DNA of 10,350 bases from JANFXS01 sp022791155 (GCA_949743895.1 CATJUX010000040.1:1-10350), one strand, 5' to 3'; numbered from the stretch's first letter, positions 1-6,591 are shown. Numbers and translations: made by a program. The notes: a model not told the origin generated them from the letters alone.

Positions 1-33
1 AATGGGCTGGGAGGTGTTTGGGAAATGGCTGGA

Positions 34-59
34 GGGATCGCAGGGAGGGGGCGCAGGGG
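34..59 (+). repeat. G-quadruplex motif, + strand
   Basis: Four runs of at least three guanines are separated by short loops: GGG (34-36), GGG (43-45), GGGGG (47-51) and GGGG (56-59), with loops of 6, 1 and 4 bases. This fits the standard G3+N1-7 pattern. Whether it folds or acts in the cell is unknown. It lies about 430 bases past the feoB stop codon. Confidence 0.55.
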
Positions 60-137
60 TGAAGAGGTGAAGTGACGGAGAGGTTGAAGTTCAAAAACGA
101 CAGGGCCTGAAAGATGACAGAAACGGAAAGGCGGCAA

Positions 138-160
138 CCCCAAACCCCAAACCCCAAACC
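138..160 (-). repeat. Three CCCCAAA tandem repeats (G-rich on minus strand)
   Basis: The heptamer CCCCAAA is repeated three times without interruption (138-144, 145-151, 152-158), followed by CC. On the minus strand this reads as GG then three GGGG runs separated by TTT, a two-tetrad or partial three-tetrad quadruplex candidate. With the motif at 34-59 it puts G-rich tracts on opposite strands within 130 bp. It could also be a simple slippage repeat. Confidence 0.7.
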
Positions 161-232
161 ATTGGAACTGCTTTTTGATTTGGAAGAGAATGGTTTGAAA
201 ATGGGTGGAAACAATTCAGAAACATTAAACTT

Positions 233-254
233 CAAACAAACTTCAGTTTGTTTG
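233..254. repeat. Tight 10-bp inverted repeat
   Basis: CAAACAAACT (233-242) and AGTTTGTTTG (245-254) are perfect reverse complements separated by only two bases. No U-tract follows on either strand, so it is not a good terminator. It lies beyond the stronger terminator candidate for feoB at 387-431. Confidence 0.5.
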
Positions 255-375
255 GGAATGAGATGTATAAATTTTGTGTGAAACAGAGCCATATGCAATT
301 TATATTTTGTGGAAATGAATGGAGGGCTGTTTGAAAATTGTTGTTTGGCACGCGCTTCTTTTGGAACTTTTGATT

Positions 376-431
376 CAAAACCAACAAAATGGCATTCAAG
401 ACCACAGCTTTCACAGCCTTGAATGCCATTT
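376..431 (-). terminator. Candidate feoB terminator: 14-bp inverted repeat
   Basis: AAATGGCATTCAAG (387-400) and CTTGAATGCCATTT (418-431) are perfect reverse complements with a 17-base loop. Read on the minus strand, in the direction of feoB, the stem is followed by a T-rich stretch (TTTTGTTGGTTTT). It starts about 60 bases after the feoB stop codon. The loop is long and the T-tract is broken by G, so termination is plausible but not certain. It could instead be a processing site or a protein-binding dyad. Confidence 0.45.
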
Positions 432-489
432 GGGAGACTATTGATTCATGAAACGTTGAGCACAATGAACGCTGTTCAAATGCCCGCGG

Positions 490-2487
490 CTATTGCAATA
501 TGAACAAACCAATGTTATACACAATGAATGACGCTGTCCATGCGGCGGCAAGCTGATATACAATGGAGACGAACGCGGCTTTTCCGCCAATTTCTTTTTT
601 CATTGCCCCAATGGCCGCGGCGCATGGGGGATATAGAAGAATGAATGTCAAAAATGATATGGCTTCAAGCGGTGTGAACATGCTTGAAAGAACTTTTGGA
701 AGCTCGCTTATGCCGCTTCCTGTCAGCACGGCCATTGCTCCGGCCACGGCTTCCTTTGCCGAAAACCCTGCAATCAGCGCGGCGGCACTTTGCCAGTTGC
801 CAAACCCAAGCGGCTTGAATAGGGGAACGAGAAACATTCCGGCGCGTGCCAATATGCTTTCGCCGCTTTCTGAAGCGACATTGAGATGAATGTCAAATGT
901 GCGTGCAAACCATATTATCACGGAAGCCGCCAATATGACAGTGAATGCTTTTGTGATGAATTCCTTTGCCTTGTCCCACATGAGGATCAAAACGCTTTCA
1001 ATTTTTGGCATGCGATAGTTTGGGAGTTCCATAACAAATGAATCGGGTTTTTTGCTGAAAACAGTGCCTCTGAAAACCACAGCGCTCAATATTCCGGCAA
1101 AAATTCCCAAAAGATATATGCAAATCATTATAATTGGGCCGTCTTTTGGGAAAAATGCGGCTGTGAACATGGCATACACTGGAAGCTTGGCGCCACAGCT
1201 CACAAACGGCACAAGCATTATTGTCATTTTTCTGTCATCTTCGCTGGCGAGTGTGCGCGACGCCATTATTGCCGGAACAGAACAGCCAAACCCCGTTATC
1301 AGCGGCACAAAACTTCGCCCCGAAAGCCCAATGCGGCACAAAAGCCTGTCCATTATGAACGCGGTTCGCGCCATATAGCCGCTGTCCTCGAGTATGGAAA
1401 GAAAAAAGAACAACGCCATTATGACAGGCAGGAAGCTGATGACGCTTCCAACCCCGGCAAATATGCCGTCGATTATGAGCGAGCGCACAATTGGGTTGAC
1501 CTTTAACAGCAGAAGAAAGCTTTCTGTGAGCTCGGAAGCGCCGTCAATTGCCACTGATATGAAGCCGCTCAACCGTGAGCCCACAACGCTGAACGAAATG
1601 TAAAATATCATGAACATAATTGCTATAAACGCGGGTATTGCCAAATATTTATCTGTGAGAACACTGTCAATTTTGAGACTTCTTTCTTTTGCCTTGTCAA
1701 TGCCTTTTTTTGTTATGGCTTTTTGGCAAACGGCGTCTATAAATTCATAGCGCGCGGAGGCAACTGCCGTTTCTCTGTCGTTTCCTGTGTATTTTTCCAT
1801 TTTTGTTATGCTTTTTTCGATCAATGTTTTTTCATAATCTGAAATGTTCAGGCGCGCATCAACGTTCAAGTCGCCTTCAATCAGCCGCATGGCGGCAAAA
1901 CGCAGGGGCATTCCCGCTTTTTTGGCTTGTCTGTCGATCAGGCCCGAAACAATGTCGGCTGTTTGGCGCATAACGCCCGAAAAAATTTGCTTTTTGCCCT
2001 GTCTTTTTGTGGCAGCGGCCGACATTGCCGCGTCAATGAGAACGTCAATGCCTTCCTCTCTCATGGCTGACACGGCCACAACAGGCACACCGGTGAGCTC
2101 CTGAAGCTTTTGTGTGTCGATCTCGCCGCCGTTGGCACGAACCTCGTCTATCATGTTTAGGGCAATCACAATGGGTGTGTCAAGCTCCATAAGCTGTAAT
2201 GAAAGATATAAATTCCGTTCGATGTTGACGGCGTCAACTATGTTTATTATGCAGTCGGGTTTTTCGTTGATCAAAAAGTCGCGCGTCACGTTTTCTTCCC
2301 CGGTGTAGGGCGACACAGAATATATTCCTGGAAGATCCACCAAAACGGCGTCAGTGCCGCGTATGACGCCTTCTTTCATGCCAACTGTCACGCCGGGGAA
2401 GTTGCCAACCCTTTGGTTTGAGCCTGTGAGACAGTTGAAAAGTGTTGTTTTTCCGCTGTTTTGATTGCCAGCCAAAGCGAAAATCAT
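490..2487 (-). CDS. feoB: Ferrous iron transport protein B
   Basis: FeoB is the inner-membrane ferrous iron permease, with an N-terminal G-protein domain controlling a polytopic core. Visible G-domain motifs are G1 GNQNSGKTT (residues 7-15), switch sequence NFPGVTV (29-35), G3 DLPG (51-54), G4 NMID (111-114) and G5 SA (140-141). A helical linker covers roughly 165-275. The membrane core runs from about 280 to 663. It carries the conserved gate segments GCSVPAIMASRT (401-412, Cys402), SCGAKLP (430-436, Cys431), FSAKEAVAG (575-583) and YPPC (619-622, Cys622). The length of 665 residues is normal for the family. The start is fixed by AGGAGG at 2495-2500, six to seven bases upstream. The ATGA at 2484-2487 overlaps the feoA stop by 4 bp, implying translational coupling. 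It looks intact, and the family assignment is firm. Confidence 0.97.
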   Translation of the reverse strand: MIFALAGNQNSGKTTLFNCLTGSNQRVGNFPGVTVGMKEGVIRGTDAVLVDLPGIYSVSPYTGEENVTRDFLINEKPDCIINIVDAVNIERNLYLSLQLMELDTPIVIALNMIDEVRANGGEIDTQKLQELTGVPVVAVSAMREEGIDVLIDAAMSAAATKRQGKKQIFSGVMRQTADIVSGLIDRQAKKAGMPLRFAAMRLIEGDLNVDARLNISDYEKTLIEKSITKMEKYTGNDRETAVASARYEFIDAVCQKAITKKGIDKAKERSLKIDSVLTDKYLAIPAFIAIMFMIFYISFSVVGSRLSGFISVAIDGASELTESFLLLLKVNPIVRSLIIDGIFAGVGSVISFLPVIMALFFFLSILEDSGYMARTAFIMDRLLCRIGLSGRSFVPLITGFGCSVPAIMASRTLASEDDRKMTIMLVPFVSCGAKLPVYAMFTAAFFPKDGPIIMICIYLLGIFAGILSAVVFRGTVFSKKPDSFVMELPNYRMPKIESVLILMWDKAKEFITKAFTVILAASVIIWFARTFDIHLNVASESGESILARAGMFLVPLFKPLGFGNWQSAAALIAGFSAKEAVAGAMAVLTGSGISELPKVLSSMFTPLEAISFLTFILLYPPCAAAIGAMKKEIGGKAAFVSIVYQLAAAWTASFIVYNIGLFILQ

Positions 2488-2714
2488 TTGTTTTCCTCCT
2501 CAATCATTATGTTTTTTGCGTCTTCAAGCCTTATGGCCAGTTCATAGCCTCTCACACAAATTTCTATTGGATCGCCCAAAGGCGCTGTTTTGTGCACGAA
2601 TATTTTTGTGTGTGGAACAATCCCCATTTCCAGAAAACGCCGCCTCAAAGCGCCGTTGCCCCCAACATGTTTTATGATGGCTGTTTTGCCGGTTTCGAGT
2701 TTGTCAAGAGTCAT
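2484..2714 (-). CDS. feoA: Ferrous iron transport protein A
   Basis: FeoA is a small SH3-like cytosolic protein that partners with FeoB in ferrous iron uptake. The 76-residue product covers one whole FeoA domain, including RRRFLEMGIVPHTKI and the hallmark APLGDPIEICVRGYELAIR followed by LEDAKNIMIE. I chose the start at 2714 because GGGAG (2723-2727) lies eight bases upstream and the product then has the usual family length. The same frame stays open upstream to an ATG at 2939, adding 75 residues with a hydrophobic segment and three cysteines. That start has no ribosome site and sits beside the sppA terminator, and a terminator-like dyad (2869-2905) lies inside the extension. I therefore favour the short form. 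It overlaps feoB by 4 bp. Confidence 0.93.
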   Translation of the reverse strand: MTLDKLETGKTAIIKHVGGNGALRRRFLEMGIVPHTKIFVHKTAPLGDPIEICVRGYELAIRLEDAKNIMIEEENK

Positions 2715-2868
2715 AATAAATTCTCCCGAAATTTGTTTTGGAACTTTTTTGACGGAATTTTTAACGCCATGCCAATTGCGGTTTGCCGTCGGGTGCGTGC
2801 TTGCGGCATATATGCTGCCGCAGGAATGTGTGGCGCATGTGAAATTTGTGCTGCATTTTGGCATTGCC

Positions 2869-2905
2869 AAAAAATAAATTCCGCTAATTATAGATATTAG
2901 CGGAA
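2869..2905 (-). terminator. Dyad with U-tract: second terminator or attenuator before feoA
   Basis: TTCCGCTAAT (2879-2888) and ATTAGCGGAA (2896-2905) form a perfect 10-bp inverted repeat with a 7-base spacer. On the minus strand the stem is followed at once by TTTATTTTTT (2878-2869), the form of an intrinsic terminator. It lies about 45 bases beyond the sppA terminator, so it could be a tandem terminator for sppA, an attenuator in the feoAB leader, or an operator overlapping the -10 at 2887-2892. It does not match the Fur or DtxR box consensus as I know them. Confidence 0.55.
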
Positions 2906-2914
2906 CAGCGGCAA
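2887..2914 (-). promoter_or_regulatory. Candidate feoAB promoter overlapping a dyad
   Basis: On the minus strand a consensus -10 TATAAT (2887-2892) is preceded, after a 16-bp spacer, by TTGCCG (2909-2914), a 4-of-6 match to the -35. The -10 spans the spacer and one arm of the dyad 2879-2905, an arrangement that would suit repression by a dimeric regulator. The -35 is weak, and the TATAAT could arise by chance in AT-rich sequence. Confidence 0.35.
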
Positions 2915-2948
2915 TATAACATAAATTTTTGAAATTCATTTTTGTACG

Positions 2949-2991
2949 AAAAAAACAGCCCCTTTTCTGCCTTTTGGCATTGGGCTGTTTT
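2949..2991 (-). terminator. Intrinsic terminator of sppA
   Basis: On the minus strand, immediately after the sppA stop codon, AAAACAGCCC (2982-2991) pairs perfectly with GGGCTGTTTT (2952-2961). A GCC/GGC inner pairing lies in the loop, and the stem runs into a seven-T tract (2949-2955). This is a textbook rho-independent terminator. It supports separate transcription of sppA and feoAB. Confidence 0.88.
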
Positions 2992-2999
2992 GTGACGTT

Positions 3000-4115
3000 T
3001 CATTCGAACACAGGCTCGCTGTTGTTTCTTTCCAAAAGTTCCATGAGAACGTCTGCTTCTGAATAGGCCTTTGTTTTGTCAGGTATTTTTGAAAAGAGTA
3101 TGCCCCAGAAGGAGGTGTCGGTGTATGAATCTTCATAGAACTCACAGTCGGCAAACTCGCTTCTTTGGAACATGTCGTCAAGGAAATCTGAATATTCCTC
3201 GATTCCGTCTATCAATCCCAGTTCAAGAGATTGTTTTGGCGTGTATGTGCGGCCATCGGCAATTTCATATACCTTTTCAAGGGGAATGCCGCGGTTTTCG
3301 GCCACAATTTCCACAAAATATTGATAGCTTTCATCAACTGATGTTTGAAGGATCAGGCGCTGTTCGTCGGTGAGCTCTTCATATGAGCTTAGCATTGTTT
3401 TGTTTTTTCCGCTGCTGATGGAAACTTCTTTTATTCCCAATTTGTCCATGAGCTCTTTCATGTTGTAATATGTCAGGCGCACGCCGATTGAGCCTATGTT
3501 GGACATGCGGTTGGCGTATATCTCGTCGGCGGCCATTGATATATAAAGCGCGCCTGAAGCGGCCGTGTTGGCATAGTATGCGTATATTGGGCGCCCTGTT
3601 TCTTCTTTATAGCTTTTGAGAGCAAGATACATTTCGTCGCTTTCATATGTTGTGCCGCCGCCGGAATTTATGTAAAGCAATATTCCCTTGTTGCTTTCGT
3701 CGGCCTTTAGATAGTCAATTTTGTTGAGAAGCCATTCGTGCTGATAGCCCACAGGTATGCCATAGCTGTTCACGTTGTTTCGGGCAATTGTGCCCTCAAT
3801 GCGTATCATTTCGACATAATCGCCATATATTGTGTCTTCATATTCATAGTTTGAAGAGGTCATGCTGGCCACAATGGCCACAATTCCGAAAAAGAAAATT
3901 GTGTTGATTGTTATGAACGCGGCAAGCACGGCAAGGCCCCAAAAAAGGCAGCCTTTTTTGTTTGTTTTTTCATAGTTTGTGTTATAGTTGGTGTTATAAC
4001 ATATGTTCCGCTGTTCGCCGTTGTTTTTTGACATGCCGCTTTCGGCAGAAGCTCCAAAGGCTGGAAGGCGGCGGTTGTCTTCTTTTCCGGAACCAAAAAG
4101 CTGTTCTTCATCCAT
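3000..4115 (-). CDS. sppA: Signal peptide peptidase SppA, membrane serine protease (S49)
   Basis: SppA degrades leftover signal peptides and other short membrane peptides using a Ser/Lys dyad. The 371-residue protein has a polar, Asn/Tyr-rich N-terminal region (1-54), a single strong transmembrane segment (about 56-84), then an extracytoplasmic catalytic domain. Visible family motifs are the glycine-rich INSGGG (149-154), NTAASGALY with the likely nucleophile Ser187, the segment NIGSIGV (206-212), and SSGKNKT with the likely general base Lys237. The 50-residue Ser-Lys gap is close to that of Bacillus SppA. The DGRTYTP segment (287-293) also fits the family. The start is supported by AAGGAG at 4125-4130, nine bases upstream. 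A single S49 domain makes this the short Gram-positive form, not the 67-kDa enterobacterial one. Confidence 0.93.
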   Translation of the reverse strand: MDEEQLFGSGKEDNRRLPAFGASAESGMSKNNGEQRNICYNTNYNTNYEKTNKKGCLFWGLAVLAAFITINTIFFFGIVAIVASMTSSNYEYEDTIYGDYVEMIRIEGTIARNNVNSYGIPVGYQHEWLLNKIDYLKADESNKGILLYINSGGGTTYESDEMYLALKSYKEETGRPIYAYYANTAASGALYISMAADEIYANRMSNIGSIGVRLTYYNMKELMDKLGIKEVSISSGKNKTMLSSYEELTDEQRLILQTSVDESYQYFVEIVAENRGIPLEKVYEIADGRTYTPKQSLELGLIDGIEEYSDFLDDMFQRSEFADCEFYEDSYTDTSFWGILFSKIPDKTKAYSEADVLMELLERNNSEPVFE

Positions 4116-4138
4116 GTTTTACATCTCCTTTCTTTGCA

Positions 4139-4147
4139 ATTATATCA
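4139..4147 (-). promoter_or_regulatory. Extended -10 promoter of sppA
   Basis: On the minus strand TGATATAAT gives a consensus TATAAT (4139-4144) with the TG of an extended -10 (4146-4147). No good -35 lies at 16-18 bp; the nearest, TTGAAA, is only 13 bp away. It is 23 bases before the sppA start codon, leaving a short leader with the ribosome site. No hairpin lies between the MerR gene and this promoter, so read-through from upstream is also possible. Confidence 0.55.
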
Positions 4148-4178
4148 TTTTTGACCATTTCAATTGTTTACAAATATC

Positions 4179-5057
4179 TTAAATTTTATCCATTTCCACA
4201 GGGATTATAACTTTTGTGACAAAGTCGTCTTCATTTGTGACATCCAGGGGAGAGATTATATATTCCTCTGATATGGGGCCGGAGATGTTCATTTTGTTGC
4301 TGTTTATCCATTTTATCATTTTGAAATGTGTTGCAATCAATGTGCCGTGGCTTCCGAGGTGAAGCGCCGTGGCCGCCTTATAGCCGCCGCAAACCTTGAA
4401 ATATGGCGAATTGACGCCGCCATAGACAGGGACACTCAGCTCCATGTCACATTCTCTGTTCACAAACTGGCCCATGGGTTCGTTGTGATATGTGCAAAGG
4501 ACAGCGCCAATGGATTTGAGCTTCAGCTTTTTGACAATATTAAAAAGTTCCAGCCAGCGCGGACTGGTAACTTTTGAGTTGTCATAGTTTTTTTGTATTT
4601 GTCTTGTGAAAATGCAGTTATAGCGTGGTATTTCCTCAATTTTCACAGCGCTGTCAGCTTCACGCTGGTTTTTTGGCTCGTTGCCGTCAAAACACTGCAT
4701 GAGGGATATGCCTGTTTCAAGCCTTGACAATGTCATGCCAAGCTCTTTTTGAATTGCTTCAAGGCTTTCAATTTTGCTTTCTATTATGAAAGAGCGCTCT
4801 CGGAGGCGTCTTGTGACGTTTTTGACGTCACGGCTGTTGATCATCAGTTTTATTTCCTCCAACGGGAAGCCAAATGATTTGAGTTTTTTGATTATATAAA
4901 GCGTGAGAATTTGTTCGTTGCTATAGTATCTATAGTTTGTGGAGCTTCGCATTGAGGGCACGAGAAGCCCAATTTCGTCGTAATAGCGCAGGGTTTTGAG
5001 AGGAATATGGCACAAAGCGCTTATTTCGCCTATGGTATAAAATTCGCCGCTATTCAT
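4179..5057 (-). CDS. MerR-family regulator with GyrI-like effector domain
   Basis: This is a DNA-binding transcription activator/repressor of the BmrR-like type. The N-terminal winged-helix domain (about 7-75) starts with FYTIGEISALC and contains the signature TLRYYDEIGLLVPS (22-35) and NYRYYS (41-46). A dimerising coiled coil follows (about 82-118). A C-terminal domain (about 138-290) has GyrI-like features: CDMELSVPV (203-211) and the closing EEYIISPLDVTNEDDFVTKV pattern ending in IIPV. Such domains bind bulky, often cationic ligands, and the ligand here cannot be read from sequence. I start at 5057, where GAAGGG (5065-5070) lies seven bases upstream; the alternative ATG at 5084 has no ribosome site. 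The adjacent co-directional EamA permease is a plausible target. Confidence 0.88.
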   Translation of the reverse strand: MNSGEFYTIGEISALCHIPLKTLRYYDEIGLLVPSMRSSTNYRYYSNEQILTLYIIKKLKSFGFPLEEIKLMINSRDVKNVTRRLRERSFIIESKIESLEAIQKELGMTLSRLETGISLMQCFDGNEPKNQREADSAVKIEEIPRYNCIFTRQIQKNYDNSKVTSPRWLELFNIVKKLKLKSIGAVLCTYHNEPMGQFVNRECDMELSVPVYGGVNSPYFKVCGGYKAATALHLGSHGTLIATHFKMIKWINSNKMNISGPISEEYIISPLDVTNEDDFVTKVIIPVEMDKI

Positions 5058-5120
5058 GGAAAATCCCTTCTTCCCTATATACATATATTGCCATTACAGT
5101 ATACCAGATTATGATGAATA

Positions 5121-6002
5121 TTAAAAGTCTGATTTTTGTTTTTTTGTTTCAGGCAGAGCAAAGCTTGAAATGCTCCAAAGTGTTATGGAGCCAATCACAA
5201 CAATTGTTCCAACGGCGGCAAAGCGCGTTGGCATTTCACCAATGAATATGAAGCAAAAAACCGGCGACAAAACGGGCTCTATGGCGGCCAAAACAGAACA
5301 GGCAAATGAGCTTAAAACCCTCACGGCATTTGTATACAGCACATATGCAAGGCCTTGTTGCACAAAGCCCAAAAAGAGCAAAACGCCAACCGATTTGAGT
5401 GAAATTTCCGCGGGCTCTCCAAATGTTATGAAAAGTGATATTGCGGCCGACATGAAGCTTCCCATTATAAGCGCGCTGAGGTTTTCTTCAACGGTTTTGA
5501 ACTTGCCAGAGGCATAATATAAAACAGCTGTGCATATGGCGGCCAAAAATGCAAGCATGTTTCCGGCCATTGATGAGGCGTCAAATTCGCCATAGAAAAA
5601 GAGGAATATGCCAAAAGCCACGGCGATTATGACGGCGGCGTCGCGACGTGAGGGCCTTTTTTTGTCGATGAGACAGTTGGCAAGAAGAACAAGAACAGCG
5701 CTTGTTTGAAGAATGGCGGCGCAGTTGGCGCCCGGCGCCAGTTTGCTTGCGGCAATGAAGCTCATATATTTGAAGCACGTGAAAAACGCCACAGCCGCCG
5801 TGACGCGGTTGATCACAATGTGTCCGTGGCGCACAAAATGTATGTAGCCAATGAAAAAAAGTCCGGCCAAAACGCCTCTGCCGGCTGTGACCTGAAAATT
5901 GTTCCACGGCGACAGCTTTATCATGAGGCTTGTTGTTGACCAGCACAGGCCGCACAAAACCATATAGAGTATGGCTGATTTTTCTGTTAAATTTTTGTTC
6001 AT
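5121..6002 (-). CDS. EamA (DMT superfamily) permease
   Basis: This is a membrane transporter of the drug/metabolite superfamily, whose members export or import small metabolites; the substrate is unknown. The 293-residue product is built of about ten hydrophobic helices in two tandem EamA halves (about 9-137 and 147-282). The typical end-of-repeat signature AAIEPVLSPVFCFIFIGE (239-256) lies in the second half, and a basic loop (DKKRPSRR, 113-120) separates the halves. The C-terminus is short and charged. The start at 6002 is chosen because GGGGG (6011-6015) lies eight bases upstream; a longer frame to 6122 would cross the promoter. It is the first gene of the leftward block, 63 bp before the MerR gene, which may control it. 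Confidence 0.88.
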   Translation of the reverse strand: MNKNLTEKSAILYMVLCGLCWSTTSLMIKLSPWNNFQVTAGRGVLAGLFFIGYIHFVRHGHIVINRVTAAVAFFTCFKYMSFIAASKLAPGANCAAILQTSAVLVLLANCLIDKKRPSRRDAAVIIAVAFGIFLFFYGEFDASSMAGNMLAFLAAICTAVLYYASGKFKTVEENLSALIMGSFMSAAISLFITFGEPAEISLKSVGVLLFLGFVQQGLAYVLYTNAVRVLSSFACSVLAAIEPVLSPVFCFIFIGEMPTRFAAVGTIVVIGSITLWSISSFALPETKKQKSDF

Positions 6003-6030
6003 TTTGTTTTCCCCCGCAATTTTTAACTTG

Positions 6031-6058
6031 ATTATATCAGCATAAAATAAAAAAGCAA
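6031..6058 (-). promoter_or_regulatory. Promoter of the EamA permease gene
   Basis: On the minus strand TGATATAAT supplies a consensus -10 (6031-6036) with an extended TG (6038-6039). TTGCTT (6053-6058) lies 16 bp further upstream as a weak -35. The spacer is T-rich. The -10 is 28 bases before the chosen start codon. The spacing is 16 bp, not the 19-20 bp typical of classic MerR-activated promoters. Confidence 0.6.
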
Positions 6059-6375
6059 TACCCTCCTGAAATGGCGGTGTCAACGAGCAGTCAAGAAGAC
6101 TCTGTGCCTCACTTGAAGGCAATGTGCGGGAGCAAAATGGTTTGTGCAGTGCAGTTTTGAATTGTGAAATTTGTGAAACAAATTGGCGCTGAAGGAGCCA
6201 AAAACATGATTTGAGGCATGAGTTGTGAGGTTGGACAAATATAATTTATAAAAGGTTAAAAAATGTGAGAGCGGAGCAAGCATTTAATTCGCCGCAAACA
6301 TTCATCCGTGAAAACGATAGCATAATTGTGGAATGAACGCGGCGCCGGCTTCAAACTGAAAAGACAAAAATTCTG

Positions 6376-6416
6376 CAAAAATATGTTCACAGAAGAATAT
6401 TGTGCACATATTTTTG
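6376..6416. repeat. 41-base imperfect hairpin
   Basis: CAAAAATATGT (6376-6386) pairs with ACATATTTTTG (6406-6416), and inside this CACA (6388-6391) pairs with TGTG (6401-6404). One T/C mismatch separates the two stem parts, and the loop has nine bases. The near-symmetry on both strands suits a protein-binding dyad or a stable RNA hairpin. There is no U-tract outside the stem. TGTTCACA from the left arm recurs inverted at 6435-6442. Confidence 0.55.
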
Positions 6417-6467
6417 GCATGGATTGTATGTTTTTGTGAACAGAAAAAACTTTTTGAGTGAATTAAA

Positions 6468-6501
6468 TTGACGAAATAAGGCAATTATAGTAATCTAAAA
6501 T
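6468..6501 (+). promoter_or_regulatory. Weak glnS promoter candidate
   Basis: A good -35 TTGACG (6468-6473) is present, but -10 choices are poor: TAATCT at 17 bp (6491-6496) matches at only three positions, while TATAGT (6486-6491) and TAAAAT (6496-6501) match better at unsuitable spacings. If used, it would give a leader of about 190 bases that includes the parS-like site. Confidence 0.25.
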
Positions 6502-6591
6502 AAAATGTTATTCAAACGTTTTTGGCCTGTGCAGTGTGTGACATTTTGCCATTTGGCGTTGCCTTTTCGAACGCTTTTGCCATGGCAACAC

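Larger units (their letters stand above)
1..489. other. Gene-free stretch downstream of feoB
   Basis: I see no convincing gene here. The first 130 bases are strongly purine-rich (G and A) on the + strand. They are open in one frame from the window edge to a TGA near 73-75, but that stretch is low-complexity Gly/Arg/Glu and has no recognisable domain. The region holds a G-quadruplex motif (34-59), a CCCCAAA tandem repeat (138-160), a tight hairpin (233-254) and a 14-bp inverted repeat (387-431) that may end feoB transcription. A 77-codon minus-strand frame across 232-465 has no ribosome site and is crossed by that inverted repeat, so I do not call it. Confidence 0.6.
2715..2945 (-). promoter_or_regulatory. 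feoAB leader region, structured and open in the FeoA frame
   Basis: This is the 231 bases between the sppA terminator and the feoA start. On the minus strand it contains, in order, a TTGCCG/TATAAT promoter candidate, a dyad with a U-tract (2869-2905), the small hairpin GGC-ATT-GCC (2860-2868), a perfect 7-bp stem TGCGGCA/TGCCGCA with 7-base loop (2802-2822), and the feoA ribosome site. It would form an untranslated leader of about 165 bases if transcription starts at the candidate promoter. Its middle part is relatively GC-rich and codon-like, so the alternative is an N-terminal extension of FeoA. No known riboswitch consensus is recognised. Confidence 0.45.

Noticed and set aside
1..75. Open + strand frame running in from the window edge to TGA
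   Set aside because: It encodes only low-complexity Gly/Arg/Glu sequence driven by the G-rich tract, with no family signature. A partial gene tail cannot be excluded.
232..465. 77-codon minus-strand frame
   Set aside because: No ribosome site and no recognisable domain; it spans the inverted repeat thought to end feoB transcription.
2442..2900. + strand frames opposite feoA and its leader
   Set aside because: No ribosome sites, no domain similarity, and they run antisense to the clear FeoA domain.
5771..5786. Second CACGTG-containing parS-like sequence inside the EamA gene
   Set aside because: TGAAGCACGTGAAAAA matches the parS consensus at only about 12 of 16 positions, has one good half, and lies in coding sequence. 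It is too weak to call without a genome-wide score.
6003..6122. 40-codon upstream extension of the EamA permease
   Set aside because: It would cross the extended -10 promoter at 6031-6039, and a strong ribosome site supports the 6002 start.
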